Assembly: GCA_021234155.1 (NCBI GenBank)
Contig: JAJEKV010000064.1
Coordinates: 2,170,001 to 2,234,000 of the forward strand
Direction: 5' to 3'
DNA from: Isoetes taiwanensis
Taxonomy: Eukaryota; Streptophyta; Lycopodiopsida; Isoetales; Isoetaceae
DNA: 64,000 nucleotides
A program made the position numbers and the translations under genes. Of this stretch, positions 32,948-43,902 are shown in pieces; the stretch's first letter is position 1, and each line of letters begins with the position of its first letter. The notes below the pieces were generated by a model that made no database searches, was not told the DNA's origin, and saw only the letters and a program-made list of their open reading frames with translations.

Positions 32948-33460
32948 TAGAACCATGGGTTTGGGTGTTTTCCTTAGTATTAAATGCATATTCTTTGTTG
33001 TTGTCACTTGGATGGATGTGCCACCCATCGTGGTGGTAAATTATGATATGATTATATTGTGTGCTAACCTTGTATTCACGCTTCGCGGACGTAGGAGCCC
33101 CATTGAAGGCGTGGGCGAATGACCCCCTCAGGTGTCCTTCACTTGAGCATCTTCTTATAGATGGCCCGAGTTAGGCGGAGGGCCCCCGCTCATGGTGAGT
33201 TGGTGGGGTAGAACACGGGATTTGGGGTGTTTTCCTTAGTATTAAATGCATATTCTTTGCCATTAGTACTTGGATGGATGTGCCACCCTTCGTGGTGGTT
33301 ATTTATATATGATTTATGCTATGTGCTAACATGTATTCACGCTCCGCAACTTAGAGTCCCATTGAAGGCGTGGTTTTAATGACACCTCCGTGTCCTTCAC
33401 CCGGCATCTCTACCGGATGGTCCGAAGTTGGGACGGGAGGGCCCCGCCATGGTGAGCTGA
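32948..33460. repeat. Direct duplication inside the solo LTR
   Basis: About 32948-33209 and 33210-33460 are two diverged direct copies, each holding the words ttttccttagtattaaatgc, ggatggatgtgccaccc and cattgaaggcgtgg. The A LTRs have one copy. It accounts for much of the extra length of this LTR. Confidence 0.75.
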
Positions 33461-33579
33461 TTGCCATGGGGGGAAGTCCCCGTGATGTATACGCCGGAGA
33501 GCCGTATATATTCGTGGAGCGCCACACCGACGTAGTCCTCGTCTTCCGATTTCTCGTCTTCTGCTCTTCCTTCTTGCTC

Positions 33580-34044
33580 CTATTGGTACTGCAAAAGGAG
33601 CTGGTCTACTGCTGAGGAGGCTATGGGGTCCACATCCATGGGAGGGATAGAGGTTTCTCCCATGGGGTTTTTGGCACGGTGGGAAAGAAAGATTGCTACG
33701 GCGGCGGTGTAGGAGAAATACTTGGTCCTGTCAACTGTCAAGACCATGTAATCTGGCAACCTCTGGGCCTTGTTGGTCAGGTATTTGGCAATGTTTGGAA
33801 CATCACCCAAGGCTGCTTGAAGGGATTGCCAGGGAACAAAATAGCCTGTACAAGGGGGGAGCTGCACTAGGGATGGTCCTACCCTAGCTTGGAAGTCGGA
33901 CAAGACTTGTCTATATGCTGGGGTTGCGTGCAGAGTGGCTTGGACGTCTATCTCTTTTTGGAAAACTTGAAAATTGGCATTGACATCTGTCTCAGCTGCA
34001 TGGGCACTAGCGCTGTACCATCGCCTGAAATCAGCAGTTGCCAT
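33580..34044 (-). CDS. C WY protein, N-terminal part
   Basis: 154 residues opening MATADFRRWYSASAHAAETD. It matches B's MATPMFRRWYSATAHVAEAD closely, and A's WY protein more weakly: LPPCTGYFVPWQSLQAALGD, LPDYMVLTVDRTKYFSYTAA and AVAIFL. A single open frame covers it up to an acidic stretch at the solo LTR boundary. Unknown function; the same position (just downstream of H3) in A, B and C suggests it works with the H3-like product. Confidence 0.72.
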   Translation of the reverse strand: MATADFRRWYSASAHAAETDVNANFQVFQKEIDVQATLHATPAYRQVLSDFQARVGPSLVQLPPCTGYFVPWQSLQAALGDVPNIAKYLTNKAQRLPDYMVLTVDRTKYFSYTAAVAIFLSHRAKNPMGETSIPPMDVDPIASSAVDQLLLQYQ

Positions 34045-34357
34045 GGATCTAGGGAAGATGGGACTAACAAACGGATGCAGAAGCGCCTCAGGGAGTTGGA
34101 AAATTGCCTAGAAGGTCTGGAGCAAACTTGTAGGATGGTAAGTGTGAAATGGGAGCCTATTTATAGACTAGGGGAAAACCCTAATTTTTGGGTGACTTGA
34201 AAAACTCTTGGGGTTGGGCAATTCTAGCCTATGTTGAGGTTTAAATGGGAATTGGAAGGCTAATTTAAGGGTTTGAGCATGACTGGGGTTATTTAATGAA
34301 CCTATTGCAACAAGCTAGAGGTCAATTGGACATGGCATGGTGGAGAAAATGCTCGGA

Positions 34358-34620
34358 GGTCTCGCACGTTGCGCCCAGGTCAAGACCTAGAGTTTTGGTT
34401 TTGCTCCTGACGCGACGTGTGAGACATCTGCCCTATCTTGGTCAAAACTTGTCCAATTTGGGTGATCTAAGGGTCAAATCATGCTAGACTCATCGAGTTA
34501 GGCAAGATTGACCCCTTCGATTTGGAGGTGTTTTGGTCTAGTTTGGATATGGTCTCACACGTTGCGCCCAGATCAAGACCTAAAGTCTTGGTTTTGCTTC
34601 TGGCGCGACGTGTGAGACAT
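34358..34620. repeat. Two copies of a two-level stem-loop in C
   Basis: Copies at about 34361-34430 and 34551-34617. Outer arms gtctcacacgttgcgcc and ggcgcgacgtgtgagac pair over 17 bases with one G-T pair in the second copy, and two G-T pairs plus one mismatch in the first. Inside lies a smaller stem around caagac...gtcttg. The pair lies between the WY protein and the H3 ORF. Similar structures with different arm bases lie in B. Confidence 0.75.
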
Positions 34621-34734
34621 CATTGCTCTCTAAAACAAAAGCCGTTACTTGCTAACTCAGCTTAGTTAAGTACATTTATATACATAGTCTACTCAAAAAC
34701 ACTTGTATTAAACAAAATTTTTGATTTACAAAAA

Positions 34735-35190
34735 CTAATAGGGCTCTCCCTTAATTACACTGGCCAAGTGCATATCCTTTCTCATTAAGGTTACTCGCTT
34801 GGCATGCACGGTGCAGGCTGTGGAATCTTCAAAGTGCTGCACTAGCTTCTGCTCGGTTGCTTCCTGTAATGCCAGCAACATTTCATCCGTCACCCTCATG
34901 TCGGTGTTGTATTCCTGTATTACTTCTCTGACTAATCGGGCGAACGGTGTACAGGGGATTAGGAAGCCGAAGCTGCGCTGAAAGTGCCTAATCTCCCGTA
35001 GTGCTCGTCTCTCGCTCTTCTTTCTGCTGGCTCTCTTTTTTGCTGGTTTCTTGGGAGGCTTGGGCTTCTCTGGCGGCGGCCTTAAGGTCTGCTTCTTCGA
35101 TGGACGTCCACCTTCGACAATTCTGACCCCGTTCTTGGTCCTCCAGAATGGCACCACTGTGCATTCTTTCACATGCCGTGACATATTCAA
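34735..35190 (-). CDS. C retroelement-borne histone H3 fold protein, diverged
   Basis: 151 residues in one open frame. Residues about 63-151 (ALREIRHFQ to IKGEPY) align to the H3 globular domain without gaps; by eye about 48 of 89 match plant H3. R69, R72, R83, K115 and T118 are kept. REIRHFQ, LIPCTPF and VTLMRKD resemble plant CENH3 rather than H3, but loop 1 has the ordinary H3 length (NTDMR) and lacks the CENH3 insertion. The first 60 residues are a Lys/Pro-rich basic tail (RPPPEKPKPPKKPAKKRASR) with no ARTKQ. It lies upstream of the WY protein, as in A. It could derive from H3 or CENH3; a profile and tree search is needed to decide. Confidence 0.9.
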   Translation of the reverse strand: MNMSRHVKECTVVPFWRTKNGVRIVEGGRPSKKQTLRPPPEKPKPPKKPAKKRASRKKSERRALREIRHFQRSFGFLIPCTPFARLVREVIQEYNTDMRVTDEMLLALQEATEQKLVQHFEDSTACTVHAKRVTLMRKDMHLASVIKGEPY

Positions 35191-36358
35191 CTGTACACAT
35201 TTTGCATAATTTCAACTGTATAAACTTATTGACAGTGCTCAAACCATCATTTTAATTTCTTTCATAAACTTAACTCTAACTATCAAGATGAATTATGGAC
35301 AACAAGTTTGTAACAGTCCTTCACAAAACTCATGAAAGCTGATAGTACATATGATACATATGACATTTGTACATATGGAAAATATGGTACATATGACATT
35401 TGTATCTTACACCCTTTCATTGCATTTCATTACTCAATAATTCTCAGCCGATGGCAATATTCCTATGCTCTGACCAAGGTGATATTACATCACGACCATA
35501 TAGAAGAAAGTCAATGATGTTATAGCATATATGCTGAAAGAAAATGTCTGAACAATGTAGCTTTGACGCTGCCTGTGCATTTTGTCATTGTCTTGCACAT
35601 TGCCTTCCTACATTCATGAATGGGTAGTCGAAGATTAAGAACAAGACACACTTAGGTTGAATTCCAATCTTTCACAATGTGCTCATTACCCATGTCATAA
35701 ACCCTTTCCTCCCCCGGAGAAATTGAGCCGTAGAACAAATCTATAAGTGCACTACTATAGATGTGCATGTTACACCTCTCCAAGTGCAAATTGATAACCA
35801 TTCCTCCTCCCCCCGTGAAAGAAATGGAGAACAAGCACCTACTTAAATTTCCATAATGAATTCTAATTATCTACACCGATAATTAGTTGTTCCACAATCC
35901 AATTACTGATACATCATTATGATTTAAAGCAAGATTACCGTGTTGCTCATAATTATTCAAGCATTGCTTGAATCCTTTGGACCAAAAAGATCTTGATTCA
36001 ACCATTGCTCACAATATCTTACCCAGCTTGAATCAACGCTATGGGCTGATATCATGTACATGATATATTTTCAACTTGTAAAGCATATTAACATGCTATC
36101 TCTTACATTTTTTTTTTCGGAAAGAACCATGAGTAGCCTTATAACAATTGATCTCTACGACCTATGTCGTGGTTACATAACCTATTCCATTTCTATAGAA
36201 CAAAGCATCAACTTGTGTATCAATAGAGCGCCCATACACTCTATTTACACACTTTACCTAACTGAAAATAACACAAACAATTACTTTCTTTGGTGCAACT
36301 ATCTTAACTTGACGGCATCAATTTATCAAGTAACCAATCTAGGCCTAGATCACAATCT
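35191..36358 (-). other. C leader and unassigned sequence
   Basis: AT-rich and without a convincing ORF. A local repeat of atgacatttgtacatatg-type words is at about 35344-35403. No charged H3-tail ORF like that of B is seen here, and no clear initiator-tRNA primer site next to the LTR fragment. Confidence 0.5.
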
Positions 36359-36466
36359 TGTGATGCTCCTCGAATCCATACGATGCTCCTATCGTATAAA
36401 TATGGAAAATTCCCCTCCCATGGCGACTCCATCGCCACGGAAAGGCTCTCTGTGTAACTCGGACCA
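36359..36466 (-). repeat. LTR-end fragment, probably of element C
   Basis: Begins tgtgatgctcctcgaat and contains cccctcccatggcgac, aligning with the first 100 bases of the A LTRs (4504 onward). Beyond about 36466 similarity stops. It marks the outer side of C's 5' LTR, the rest of which is lost or replaced. Confidence 0.6.
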
Positions 36467-36489
36467 CTTGTTACATGTATATTAGACAT

Positions 36490-36756
36490 GTTACATGAAA
36501 AAAGTAAAAGAATACGTACTCTTACCTCGTCTACTTCTTGTCGTGCTTTCAATTCATGCTCTAATGGAGGTGGAGCATTTGGCATCAAACCATGTCTCTT
36601 TTTATGTTGTTGTCTCGTGCTATACTTTCTTCTACTTGTGCCTTTGCATTGGTCACACCAACAATGGTCGTATTGCCTTGCAAGCCGCTCCAATGGATCA
36701 TCACTCAAACGTAATTCTTCGACCAACCATACTAATCCACTTCTATCATCTAACAA
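36490..36756 (-). CDS. Unknown ORF piece with a possible C2H2-like motif
   Basis: About 88 residues opening MLDDRSGLVWLVEELRLSDD, with WCDQCKGTSRRKYS followed by QQHKKRHG, a CxxC...HxxxH spacing that could be a zinc finger. The frame runs on into the LTR fragment, which is unlikely to be its true end. I do not recognise it. It could be the N-terminal part of a DNA-transposon protein. Confidence 0.35.
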
Positions 36757-37601
36757 ATCTAATCTTGGCTATAGAATGCTCAAATCTAATTTAATGGCAG
36801 CATTTGTTCCAAGAGCAATGAATTTAAAAAATGGAACATTTACCTGCGTTTATCAGCAATCAGTGCCCAGGCTGCAAGATTTACCTCATTTACAGTTTGG
36901 CGCTCAGTAGATGGGTTTGATATGTAAATGGAAAGCATGACAGTTGTTAGTGTGGTGGAAAAATCAGTATGCCAAGATTTGGATGCAAGTGGACTCCATG
37001 GTATCTTTTAGCAGATAAATATTGGTGGAGCTTGATCGTGCCCAAAATCCCCTGCATGTTTATAAATCGATGGGAATTCTTTGAAAAAAAATAAAAAGAA
37101 GCATAGGAGGCTCTGCGATTGTACCAGACTTTGCAAGTGTTTCTTCAGCTTATTTTCTCACCTCCATTTCGCAGCTCCATTTCTTGTCGAGTTTGGCCCT
37201 AGAATTGCGGTGAAATGGCAGAATGATGAAGAAGTAGATGAAAATATCAGATATGAAATACCTTAAGCTGTTACCTGCGTCTATGCTAGAAGATTCATTA
37301 AATTATTATGGGATGTAAGCTCCCTTATCTGAGTTTGCCAATATAGAGCCGGTTGCTTCACGATATGTGTTGTACAAAACAGGGGATATCATTAGAACAA
37401 AGCTGAATGCTGCACAGAAACCCTACTTGCAATAAGTTTTGTCAAGGACATCAAAAATATGGGTTCATGCTTCACATCCCGGCAGTACTTGGGTTGCTCT
37501 ATGTTTTCGAATCCGAGAGGCTATGGCTTCAGATTATCGCCGCACATTTCATCTTCAGTCCGGCGTCCGAAAGCACTACCTCTGATGGTAGCCTCATCAC
37601 T
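36757..37601. other. Unassigned sequence left of element B
   Basis: No recognisable gene or repeat. A short plus-strand open frame at 37081-37266 is Lys-rich and has no family signature. Bases 37602-37606 (gtttg) are the left target duplication of element B. Confidence 0.5.
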
Positions 37602-37606
37602 GTTTG

Positions 37607-39228
37607 TGTGACGTCCCCTACTCTTTATACGATGCCCGCATCGTATTCGAAGGAGGAGCATTCCCCCTGGCAGCTACACTAACAGGGGCCATCCACCCGA
37701 CTCCACTCCCATCGGGAAGAGCCAGCAAGGGAAGAGTGGATGTGTCATTCACCCGTCTCCCTTCGGGTCGACCTATCTGCGGAAGCGTGAATAAACAAAC
37801 GTGAGCACAACTAACAATATACAAATACAATCACCTCGAAGGGTAAACACAATACAACAATCATAGAGATAGCAACATCACAGAGATAACAATACCATCA
37901 TAACATCAAGAATAAAGGGGAGATCCTACCCAGGGGCTCAGACTCAAGGGGGATGACTGACGGCTAGGGTCTCCAGAAGTCATTGCAGACAGAATTCATG
38001 GCAATGGATTTGGCTGGCATAGAACATGGGTTAGGGTAGTCCACTCCATCCGCCCCTCCCGTGCACACTTTGCAGAATAGGTTGAAAAGCTTTGGGACCT
38101 AACCGTAGCCTGCCGGGTAAATAGTGGGCTACTACTAGGTTGCATCTCCCCAGTCCCGATGAGGCATGAGGGAAGTCACCTCCCCTCCAGAAGCACCCAT
38201 GCCCTTCACAGGCGGCTAGAGAGCCACTGCTCTTATTTGACTTCGACTCACTGGAAGGTGATGCATCACCCCACGAGTGTCGAGCTCATGCCTTGCCCAC
38301 ACGCAGTGACAAGCCATTAAGCCTAGCCCGCAGAGACCTCCGGTAGGCCTTACACACCAGAGGGGTCAGTCTGTGTAGGGACATGTTCTTCCTTATCAGT
38401 CAGTCGGATCCCTCCACCCACAACCAGGCGGGCTCCTGTGCACAGGCCGCATGTAATTGGGAACTAAGGTGCTATTCTAGGAGCATCTGCTACTAAGCCT
38501 TTAGGTCTCTACCCCTCTTCCCAATACATGGAGGTCACAGAGTGAAATACATGCAATATCATAGAACTGAAATAGAGAATCACATCAATCTATCTGCCTA
38601 ACATCTAATGTTAGGTTCCTTTGTTAGAGTTCCAGATCTAAGGATCTACAAGGCTTCTAGAGATGACCTAACATACTAAACCGGCCTATTGCCATGCCCA
38701 AAGACGGTTTTGCACAACAGAACAACTAGATACCTGGTCCCTGGCCTGCTCCTGATCCTCGGAAGGCATCCACGCTCCTGATCTTACTGAAGGAGGCTGC
38801 TACTCGACAATCTGTTGTGCAAATCCGGCTTTTCGGAGCCTAGCAATGCGAATTGGAGTCCTACCTTGGCCAAAATGGCCCAAGAGAACCCTAAATGCGA
38901 AAATGGGAAGGAAGGTCTAGAAAACCCTAATTGGCAAAACGAAAGGAGGGCTAGGGTCTAGGGTTTTAGCCCTTATATAGACCCTATCTAGGTTAGGGCA
39001 TCCACATAGTCAAATGGCTTTATGCCATTTGGAAATGGATGAACAAGGAACCTTTTATTGTGTATGTTTAATTACATACACAACATCCAAGGTTGCCCCC
39101 TAGGTGCAACCTTTAGCTCCTAGGTGCAACATTATCCTGCTCTCAAGTACATGTCATCTATGACATGTACGTGTGACGTGGCAGTATAATATACGTATTG
39201 GGAGCGTATATTATGCTGGAACGTCACA
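37607..39228 (-). repeat. Element B 3' LTR (left)
   Basis: Begins tgtgacgtcccctac, ends gaacgtcaca, preceded by gtttg. Nearly identical to the right LTR, and the same length. An early stretch (cgatgcccgcatcgtattcg) holds a short palindrome shared in position with the A LTR start. Confidence 0.93.
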
Positions 39229-40048
39229 TTCTCCCCACCTTGACTTGATGCTATCCTCAGCATCACGCGTCTCCCCACATTGGAAACCTGCATACCCTGC
39301 AGTCACAACAACTTATATACCAATGTTATAATCAATCACCTCAGGTAATATTATAATTTATTGTAATTGTACTATGGTGAGAGGCTCTTCCGTCCTCTAC
39401 TTCATCATCTATTATTCACAAAATTAACATCAATTATAGTTCAAAAGTTCCTAGCTAAAGCTCCTTATCGCCTCCTCACAACACATTATGGCAAAATTAT
39501 GTGTTGTGAGTCCTCGTAGTGCCATCCTCCTGCCGCTCAAATCTCCTATTGGCCTGCAGGTTACACACTACGTCAGTACATGTTTAATTATTATAAGGGT
39601 TGGTTGTAAGGGAACCACCCATTAAATACAATTATATGGATGCAAGGCATATCTCCCGGCATAGGAAGATTATGTTTCTTCCATCATGGCCGTGGAGACA
39701 GCGCCCTATCATGCCTATATGCCACTCATGCCTACACCTGTAGTTGCCTAGCGTGGAAGATAGGGTCCTTCCCGTATATGGGGCGTGAAGGGCCCTCCCC
39801 GTAGGCATTGACTAGAGGTGCTTTTCCTATCATGCATTCCTGAATGACCTCTTATCTCTCGAGGTCGTCTACTTCCGTGGGACAGAAATAGACTTTCTAA
39901 TCTACCTTCCCACTCATGCAAGCAAAACCGCGTTCACGATGACTTTAATCGAACCCCAAATCGACATGCCTGAGCCGATTTCTTGGTTGTCGATGTCCAC
40001 TACTTCGGTGACGAGCCGACCCTTGCATTGCTCCATGAACTCGGGGTA
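39229..40048 (-). other. B polypurine tract and 3' untranslated part
   Basis: The minus strand next to the LTR reads CAAGGTGGGGAGAA, the polypurine tract. The rest, up to the end of the integrase frame, has no recognisable gene. Confidence 0.7.
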
Positions 40049-40426
40049 CTACTTCTTAAGATTTGTTTCTAGTACCCACGTAGCGTCTTCCACTGGTAAG
40101 TGCTTCCACTTCACAAGGTATTGGAGAAATTTTGACCTTCTTGTCTTCTTATAAGATCTATTAAGAAGGACTTCCGGGACGATTTCAAGGTGCTCGTCCG
40201 TCATTTCCAATAACTCATTTGTCTCCAATACTTCCTCCGGATTAGGGGTGTGCCTCTTTAAGAGACTTACGTGGAAAACGTTATGGATTTTTAAATGAGC
40301 TGGGAGTTCCAATTTGTAGGATTGGATACCTACTCTTTTGATTATCTCGAAAGGACCGGCCCATCTTGGAGCAAGCTTCTTGCAATTGCTGATGCGGAGC
40401 TTGGCCTGCTTTACCTTGATCTTCAA
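40049..40426 (-). CDS. pol: B integrase C-terminus with chromodomain-like end
   Basis: 125 residues: WAGPFEIIKRVGIQSYKLEL, KIHNVFHVSLLKRHTPNPEE, then FLQYLVKWKHLPVEDATWVL and a short tail. Same design as A, confirming that the chromodomain-like end is a family trait. Confidence 0.9.
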   Translation of the reverse strand: MKIKVKQAKLRISNCKKLAPRWAGPFEIIKRVGIQSYKLELPAHLKIHNVFHVSLLKRHTPNPEEVLETNELLEMTDEHLEIVPEVLLNRSYKKTRRSKFLQYLVKWKHLPVEDATWVLETNLKK

Positions 40427-41150
40427 TCATACTTTGTCTCCCAACTTAAATTCTCTTACTGTCTTGTGCTTGTCGGCGATGCTTTTCTGCCTGCTTCTCG
40501 CTGCTAGGAGATATCCTCTCACTTCCTCCACCAACTCTTGCATTTCCGAAAGCATCTGCTGGGAGACTTCCACCTTGGACACAGGATTGTGCCAAGTATC
40601 CGGGGTAAGACACTGATACCCGTAGTTGATCATAAAAGGACTCATCTGCGATGACTCCTGCTTGGTGCTGTTGTATGCAAACTCTACTAGGTGGATGAAA
40701 TCATCCCACTTAGATTGCTTGTTCCATACATAACTTCTTAACATATCTTCGATGATCCTGTTCGTCCTCTCCGTCTGACCATCTGTTTGGGGATGATATG
40801 CCGTGCTCATCGAAAGCTTCGTCTGGATGGTGGTGAATAGGTCCTGCCAAAAGGCACTCATAAACTTGGAGTCCCTATCTGAAATTATCTCCATCGATGG
40901 AGCCTGAAAATCTCCTTAACAAATAAATTGGCCGTGTCTAATGCCGTATCTGTTGTCCTGCACGGCACAAAGTGTGCCATCTTTGACAACTTATCTACTA
41001 CCACCATCAAGGCATCTTTGCCCCTTGCTGTTCTTGGGAGTCCTGTAATAAAATCCATACTTATTACCTCCCACTTAGCGTTTGGCACGGGCAATGGTTC
41101 CAAAGCACCTGGAATTCGAAGCTGTTCCGCCTTTGTCTGAAGGCATATCT
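40427..41150 (-). CDS. pol: B integrase catalytic core
   Basis: [20 protein letters not shown] carries the first Asp (end of the 444-residue frame), [17 protein letters not shown] the second, and [18 protein letters not shown] the Glu. Two open pieces cover it. Strand-transfer enzyme; fossil. Confidence 0.9.
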
Positions 41151-42219
41151 GGCACTCTCGAATGTACCTTGCTATTTCCTTCTTCACGCCGGGCCAATAA
41201 TAACTGCTTCTAACTTTGAAGTATGTCTTCATGAACCTTGCATGCCCTGCTATGGGACTATTGTGTGTATCATTCAGGATTAGCTTCCTAACTTGTGAAG
41301 ATTTTGGTACACACAATTTGTTTTTATGGTATAGCAAGTTTCCCTCCTTCTTGTAGTGCCTGAACATCTCCCTTTCCTTGTCGGTCCTGGCCTCCTTGGA
41401 AAGGCTTGCCCAAACTTCCTTGAAGTCAAGGTCCGTTGGCAATGTTTCCTCAATCTTCTTGCCAAACTCGCTTACGAGTGTTGATATGGCATTACAATGA
41501 ATTCTTGTTGCCAAAGGCTTCCTAGAAAGGGCATCCGCAACCACATTGAGCTTCCCTGGCTTATAACTTATCTCAAAGTCATATTCTTCTAGGAATTCCA
41601 TCCATCTCCTTTGCCTCAAATTGAGGAGTGGTTGTGTAAATATGTATTGAAGGCTTTGATGATCCGTGTCTAACTGGAATCTTCTTCCCAATAGATAATG
41701 CCTCCAAATTCTTAAAGCTCTTACTATAGCCAGGAGCTCCTGATCATGCGTTGGGTAGCGCTGTTCGGCATCGTTCAACTTCTTGGAATCATAGGCTACT
41801 ACTCTTTCCTCCTGCATGAGGACTGCATCTGTTGCTATCCTGCTAGCGTCTGTCGCTACAAGCTTATCTTTGGTCGGATCTGGCAAGACCAATACTGGTG
41901 CTGTCGTCAATGCTTCCTTCAATGTATCAAATACTTTCTGGGCCTTGTTTTGCCAATGAGTTGCCCAATCTTTTATCTTCCCACCTTTTGTGAGATCAGT
42001 TAATGGCGTTGCTACCTTGGCAAAATTCTTCACAAAGCTTCTATAATAACCTGCTAGGCCTAGGAAGCTCCTGACTTCATGCGTATTTTTCGGTGCCGGC
42101 CAATCGATCACGGCTTCGATCTTCGCAGGATCTGTGGAAATGCCTTCTGCTGTGATCACATGCCCTAAATACTCCACTCTTTCCATCGTGAAGTGGCATG
42201 CACTTCGATAACTTCGCAA
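41150..42219 (-). CDS. pol: B RT end, RNase H and integrase zinc finger
   Basis: Part of a 444-residue open frame: [20 protein letters not shown] and [15 protein letters not shown] (RT connection), [37 protein letters not shown] and DTDHQSL (RNase H), [14 protein letters not shown], then HNSPIAGHA and [20 protein letters not shown], the HHCC finger of integrase. Confidence 0.92.
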
Positions 42220-42943
42220 AGAGTTGATGCCTTCTTAACTTTTCAAGCACCTTCCTCAAATGTTGGGCGTGTTCCTCCATAGATTTGCTGTACACCAAGA
42301 TATCGTCGAAGAAGACTATAATGAAGGAGTCTAGAAATTCGCGGAAGATGTCGTTCATCAACCTCATGAATGTGGCTGGCGCATTAGACAATCCAAAGGG
42401 CATGACTGTGAACTCATAGTGCCCATATCTTGTCCTGAACGCCATCTTGTGGATGTCTTCTTCTTTGATCCTAATCTGGTGATACCCTAATCTGAGATCT
42501 ATTTTGGAGAAGATCTTCACTCCCTGTAATTGATCCATTAGGTCATCTGACCTAGGCAAGGCATACTTATTTTTGATGGTGTGCTTATTTAACTGGCGGT
42601 AATCAATGCACATAAGGCTCCCATCCTTCTTCTTCACAAAAATAATAGGGGCTCCGAATGGGGAGACACTAGGTCTTATGAACCCTAGGTCTAGCAATTC
42701 TTGCAGCTGCTTCTTTAGCTCCGTCAACTCTTCGGTTGACATTCTATAAGGTGTCTTGCTTGTTGGCTTCGTCCCTGGTTCAAGTGATATTTCACACTCG
42801 ACTCCTTTATAGGGCGGAAGCTGCTTAATCTCATCAGGAAACAAGTCATGAAATTCCTTGATCAACTTCGCTATCGGCTTGGGGAGCTTACTGAACTCTT
42901 TTGGCCTCTTTGTCTTCCTCCGGCTCTTGATCTTCGAGCTCAA
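42077..42943 (-). CDS. pol: B reverse transcriptase
   Basis: 288 residues: [77 protein letters not shown] and the catalytic [12 protein letters not shown]. All Gypsy RT blocks are in the usual order. Confidence 0.93.
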   Translation of the reverse strand: MSSKIKSRRKTKRPKEFSKLPKPIAKLIKEFHDLFPDEIKQLPPYKGVECEISLEPGTKPTSKTPYRMSTEELTELKKQLQELLDLGFIRPSVSPFGAPIIFVKKKDGSLMCIDYRQLNKHTIKNKYALPRSDDLMDQLQGVKIFSKIDLRLGYHQIRIKEEDIHKMAFRTRYGHYEFTVMPFGLSNAPATFMRLMNDIFREFLDSFIIVFFDDILVYSKSMEEHAQHLRKVLEKLRRHQLFAKLSKCMPLHDGKSGVFRACDHSRRHFHRSCEDRSRDRLAGTEKYA

Positions 42944-43688
42944 GCTTAAGGAGGTAGGCCACCTGCTGCTTTCTTATGCACTTAAGCAACTTTTCACTAC
43001 TCATGCATTGCATGATTGGGGTTACTTCTTTACTTGTAATCTCGATGACCTTGCCCTCTGGAGTTGTTAAGGTCACCTTGCGCTTCCCACAATCGATGAG
43101 TGCTCCTGCTGGCCCAAGATATTCCATTCCAATAATCAGGTCATACTTGCCTATATTCATGACTTCCGCTCCCAATGCGACATTAATGCCTGGCAAGTCT
43201 ACATTGAAGTTTATTCTCTTCCCTGCTGTATGCCTAACTGCCCCATTAGCTAACACAACTTGCCTGGGCTTAGACTTCAACGGCTTTAACTTCAACATGC
43301 TTACCATCCTAGGGGATGCAAAATTATGACTGCTCCCTGTGTCTATCAATACTATGAAGGATTTCTCTTTGGCTTTCCCAGTCGTTGAAATCACCTGGTA
43401 CTGACTTTCTGCATTTTCTGTATCAATAGCTGCAAAAATGTGACACTCACCATGGATGTAATCTCGTGCTTCGTCGTCGTCCACGTCAGTGGGTGTCTCC
43501 CATCCCAGTTCTGCCAATGCCGCATTCATCACCAAGGGGCAATTGTTGGTCCTATGCCCTGGCTGGAAGCATCTGAAACATAGCTGCTTTTCTATACACT
43601 CCTGCTTCTTCTCCTTGGGGATGGACTGCAGAAATTGCCTCACCGCTTTGGAGTAGTTAGACCCGCCTCCTTGCTCCTTGAAGCTCAC
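42888..43688 (-). CDS. pol: B gag zinc knuckle and aspartic protease
   Basis: 266 residues in one frame. [14 protein letters not shown] is a CCHC knuckle of the gag nucleocapsid (residues about 38-51). [16 protein letters not shown] is the protease active site, and [20 protein letters not shown] the downstream protease block. The C-terminus is acidic, leading into RT. Confidence 0.92.
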   Translation of the reverse strand: MSFKEQGGGSNYSKAVRQFLQSIPKEKKQECIEKQLCFRCFQPGHRTNNCPLVMNAALAELGWETPTDVDDDEARDYIHGECHIFAAIDTENAESQYQVISTTGKAKEKSFIVLIDTGSSHNFASPRMVSMLKLKPLKSKPRQVVLANGAVRHTAGKRINFNVDLPGINVALGAEVMNIGKYDLIIGMEYLGPAGALIDCGKRKVTLTTPEGKVIEITSKEVTPIMQCMSSEKLLKCIRKQQVAYLLKLELEDQEPEEDKEAKRVQ

Positions 43689-43902
43689 CTATTTCTTTTC
43701 CTGCTTGCCACCACTTGCGTTGCCTTGCTTCCCATAATTGGAGTTGTATTGCGTTCTGCTGGCTACTGGGCTTGCCGCCCTTGGGCTATAGCCTCCTGTG
43801 CTCTTCCCCTTATCCTGGAAATACTGCTGCCTTTGTGCATGCTCTCGTGGCCTTGTTCCTTGCAAGCTTACGACCTTTGATTCTGCTTCTGACACGGTCT
43901 TT
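43689..43902 (-). CDS. gag: B gag segment downstream of the small DNA insertion
   Basis: Reads SEAESKVVSLQGTRPREHAQ and a Gly/Ser-rich basic linker towards the zinc knuckle. It corresponds to A's AEAEAKALSLEEDTPKN. It ends at the 8-base duplication cggtcttt (43895-43902) that flanks the inserted element. Confidence 0.75.

Larger units (their letters stand above)
31555..33526 (+). repeat. Solo LTR, family A-like, inverted relative to the neighbours
   Basis: Begins tgtgacgttcc and ends gcgccaca, i.e. the reverse complement of the A LTR ends, and matches A LTRs in many blocks (for instance near 31575-31640 and 32520-32700). No internal region accompanies it, so it is a solo LTR left by LTR-LTR recombination. 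At 1972 bases it is longer than the A LTRs because it holds a short tandem array (31862-31985) and a 260-base duplication (32948-33460). Flanks show only a weak 4-base match (tcga/ccga), so target duplication is uncertain. Confidence 0.82.
30147..36466 (-). mobile_element. Gypsy chromovirus element C: truncated relative of B, split by a solo LTR
   Basis: Minus-strand order from the right: LTR-end fragment, leader, H3 fold ORF, paired stem-loops, WY protein, accessory ORFs, N-terminal part of gag, then an abrupt joint to repeat R at 30146. The parts match B one by one at the protein level but are well diverged in DNA, so C is a different and probably older family member. The pol half is absent here. 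It is broken, truncated, and interrupted by an oppositely oriented solo LTR at 31555-33526. Confidence 0.8.

Noticed and set aside
31550-33531. A perfect target duplication around the solo LTR
   Set aside because: The flanks (ctcga and ccgac) agree only partly when aligned, so I do not claim one.
37081-37266. Small Lys-rich plus-strand ORF
   Set aside because: AT-rich, low complexity at the start, and no recognisable family.
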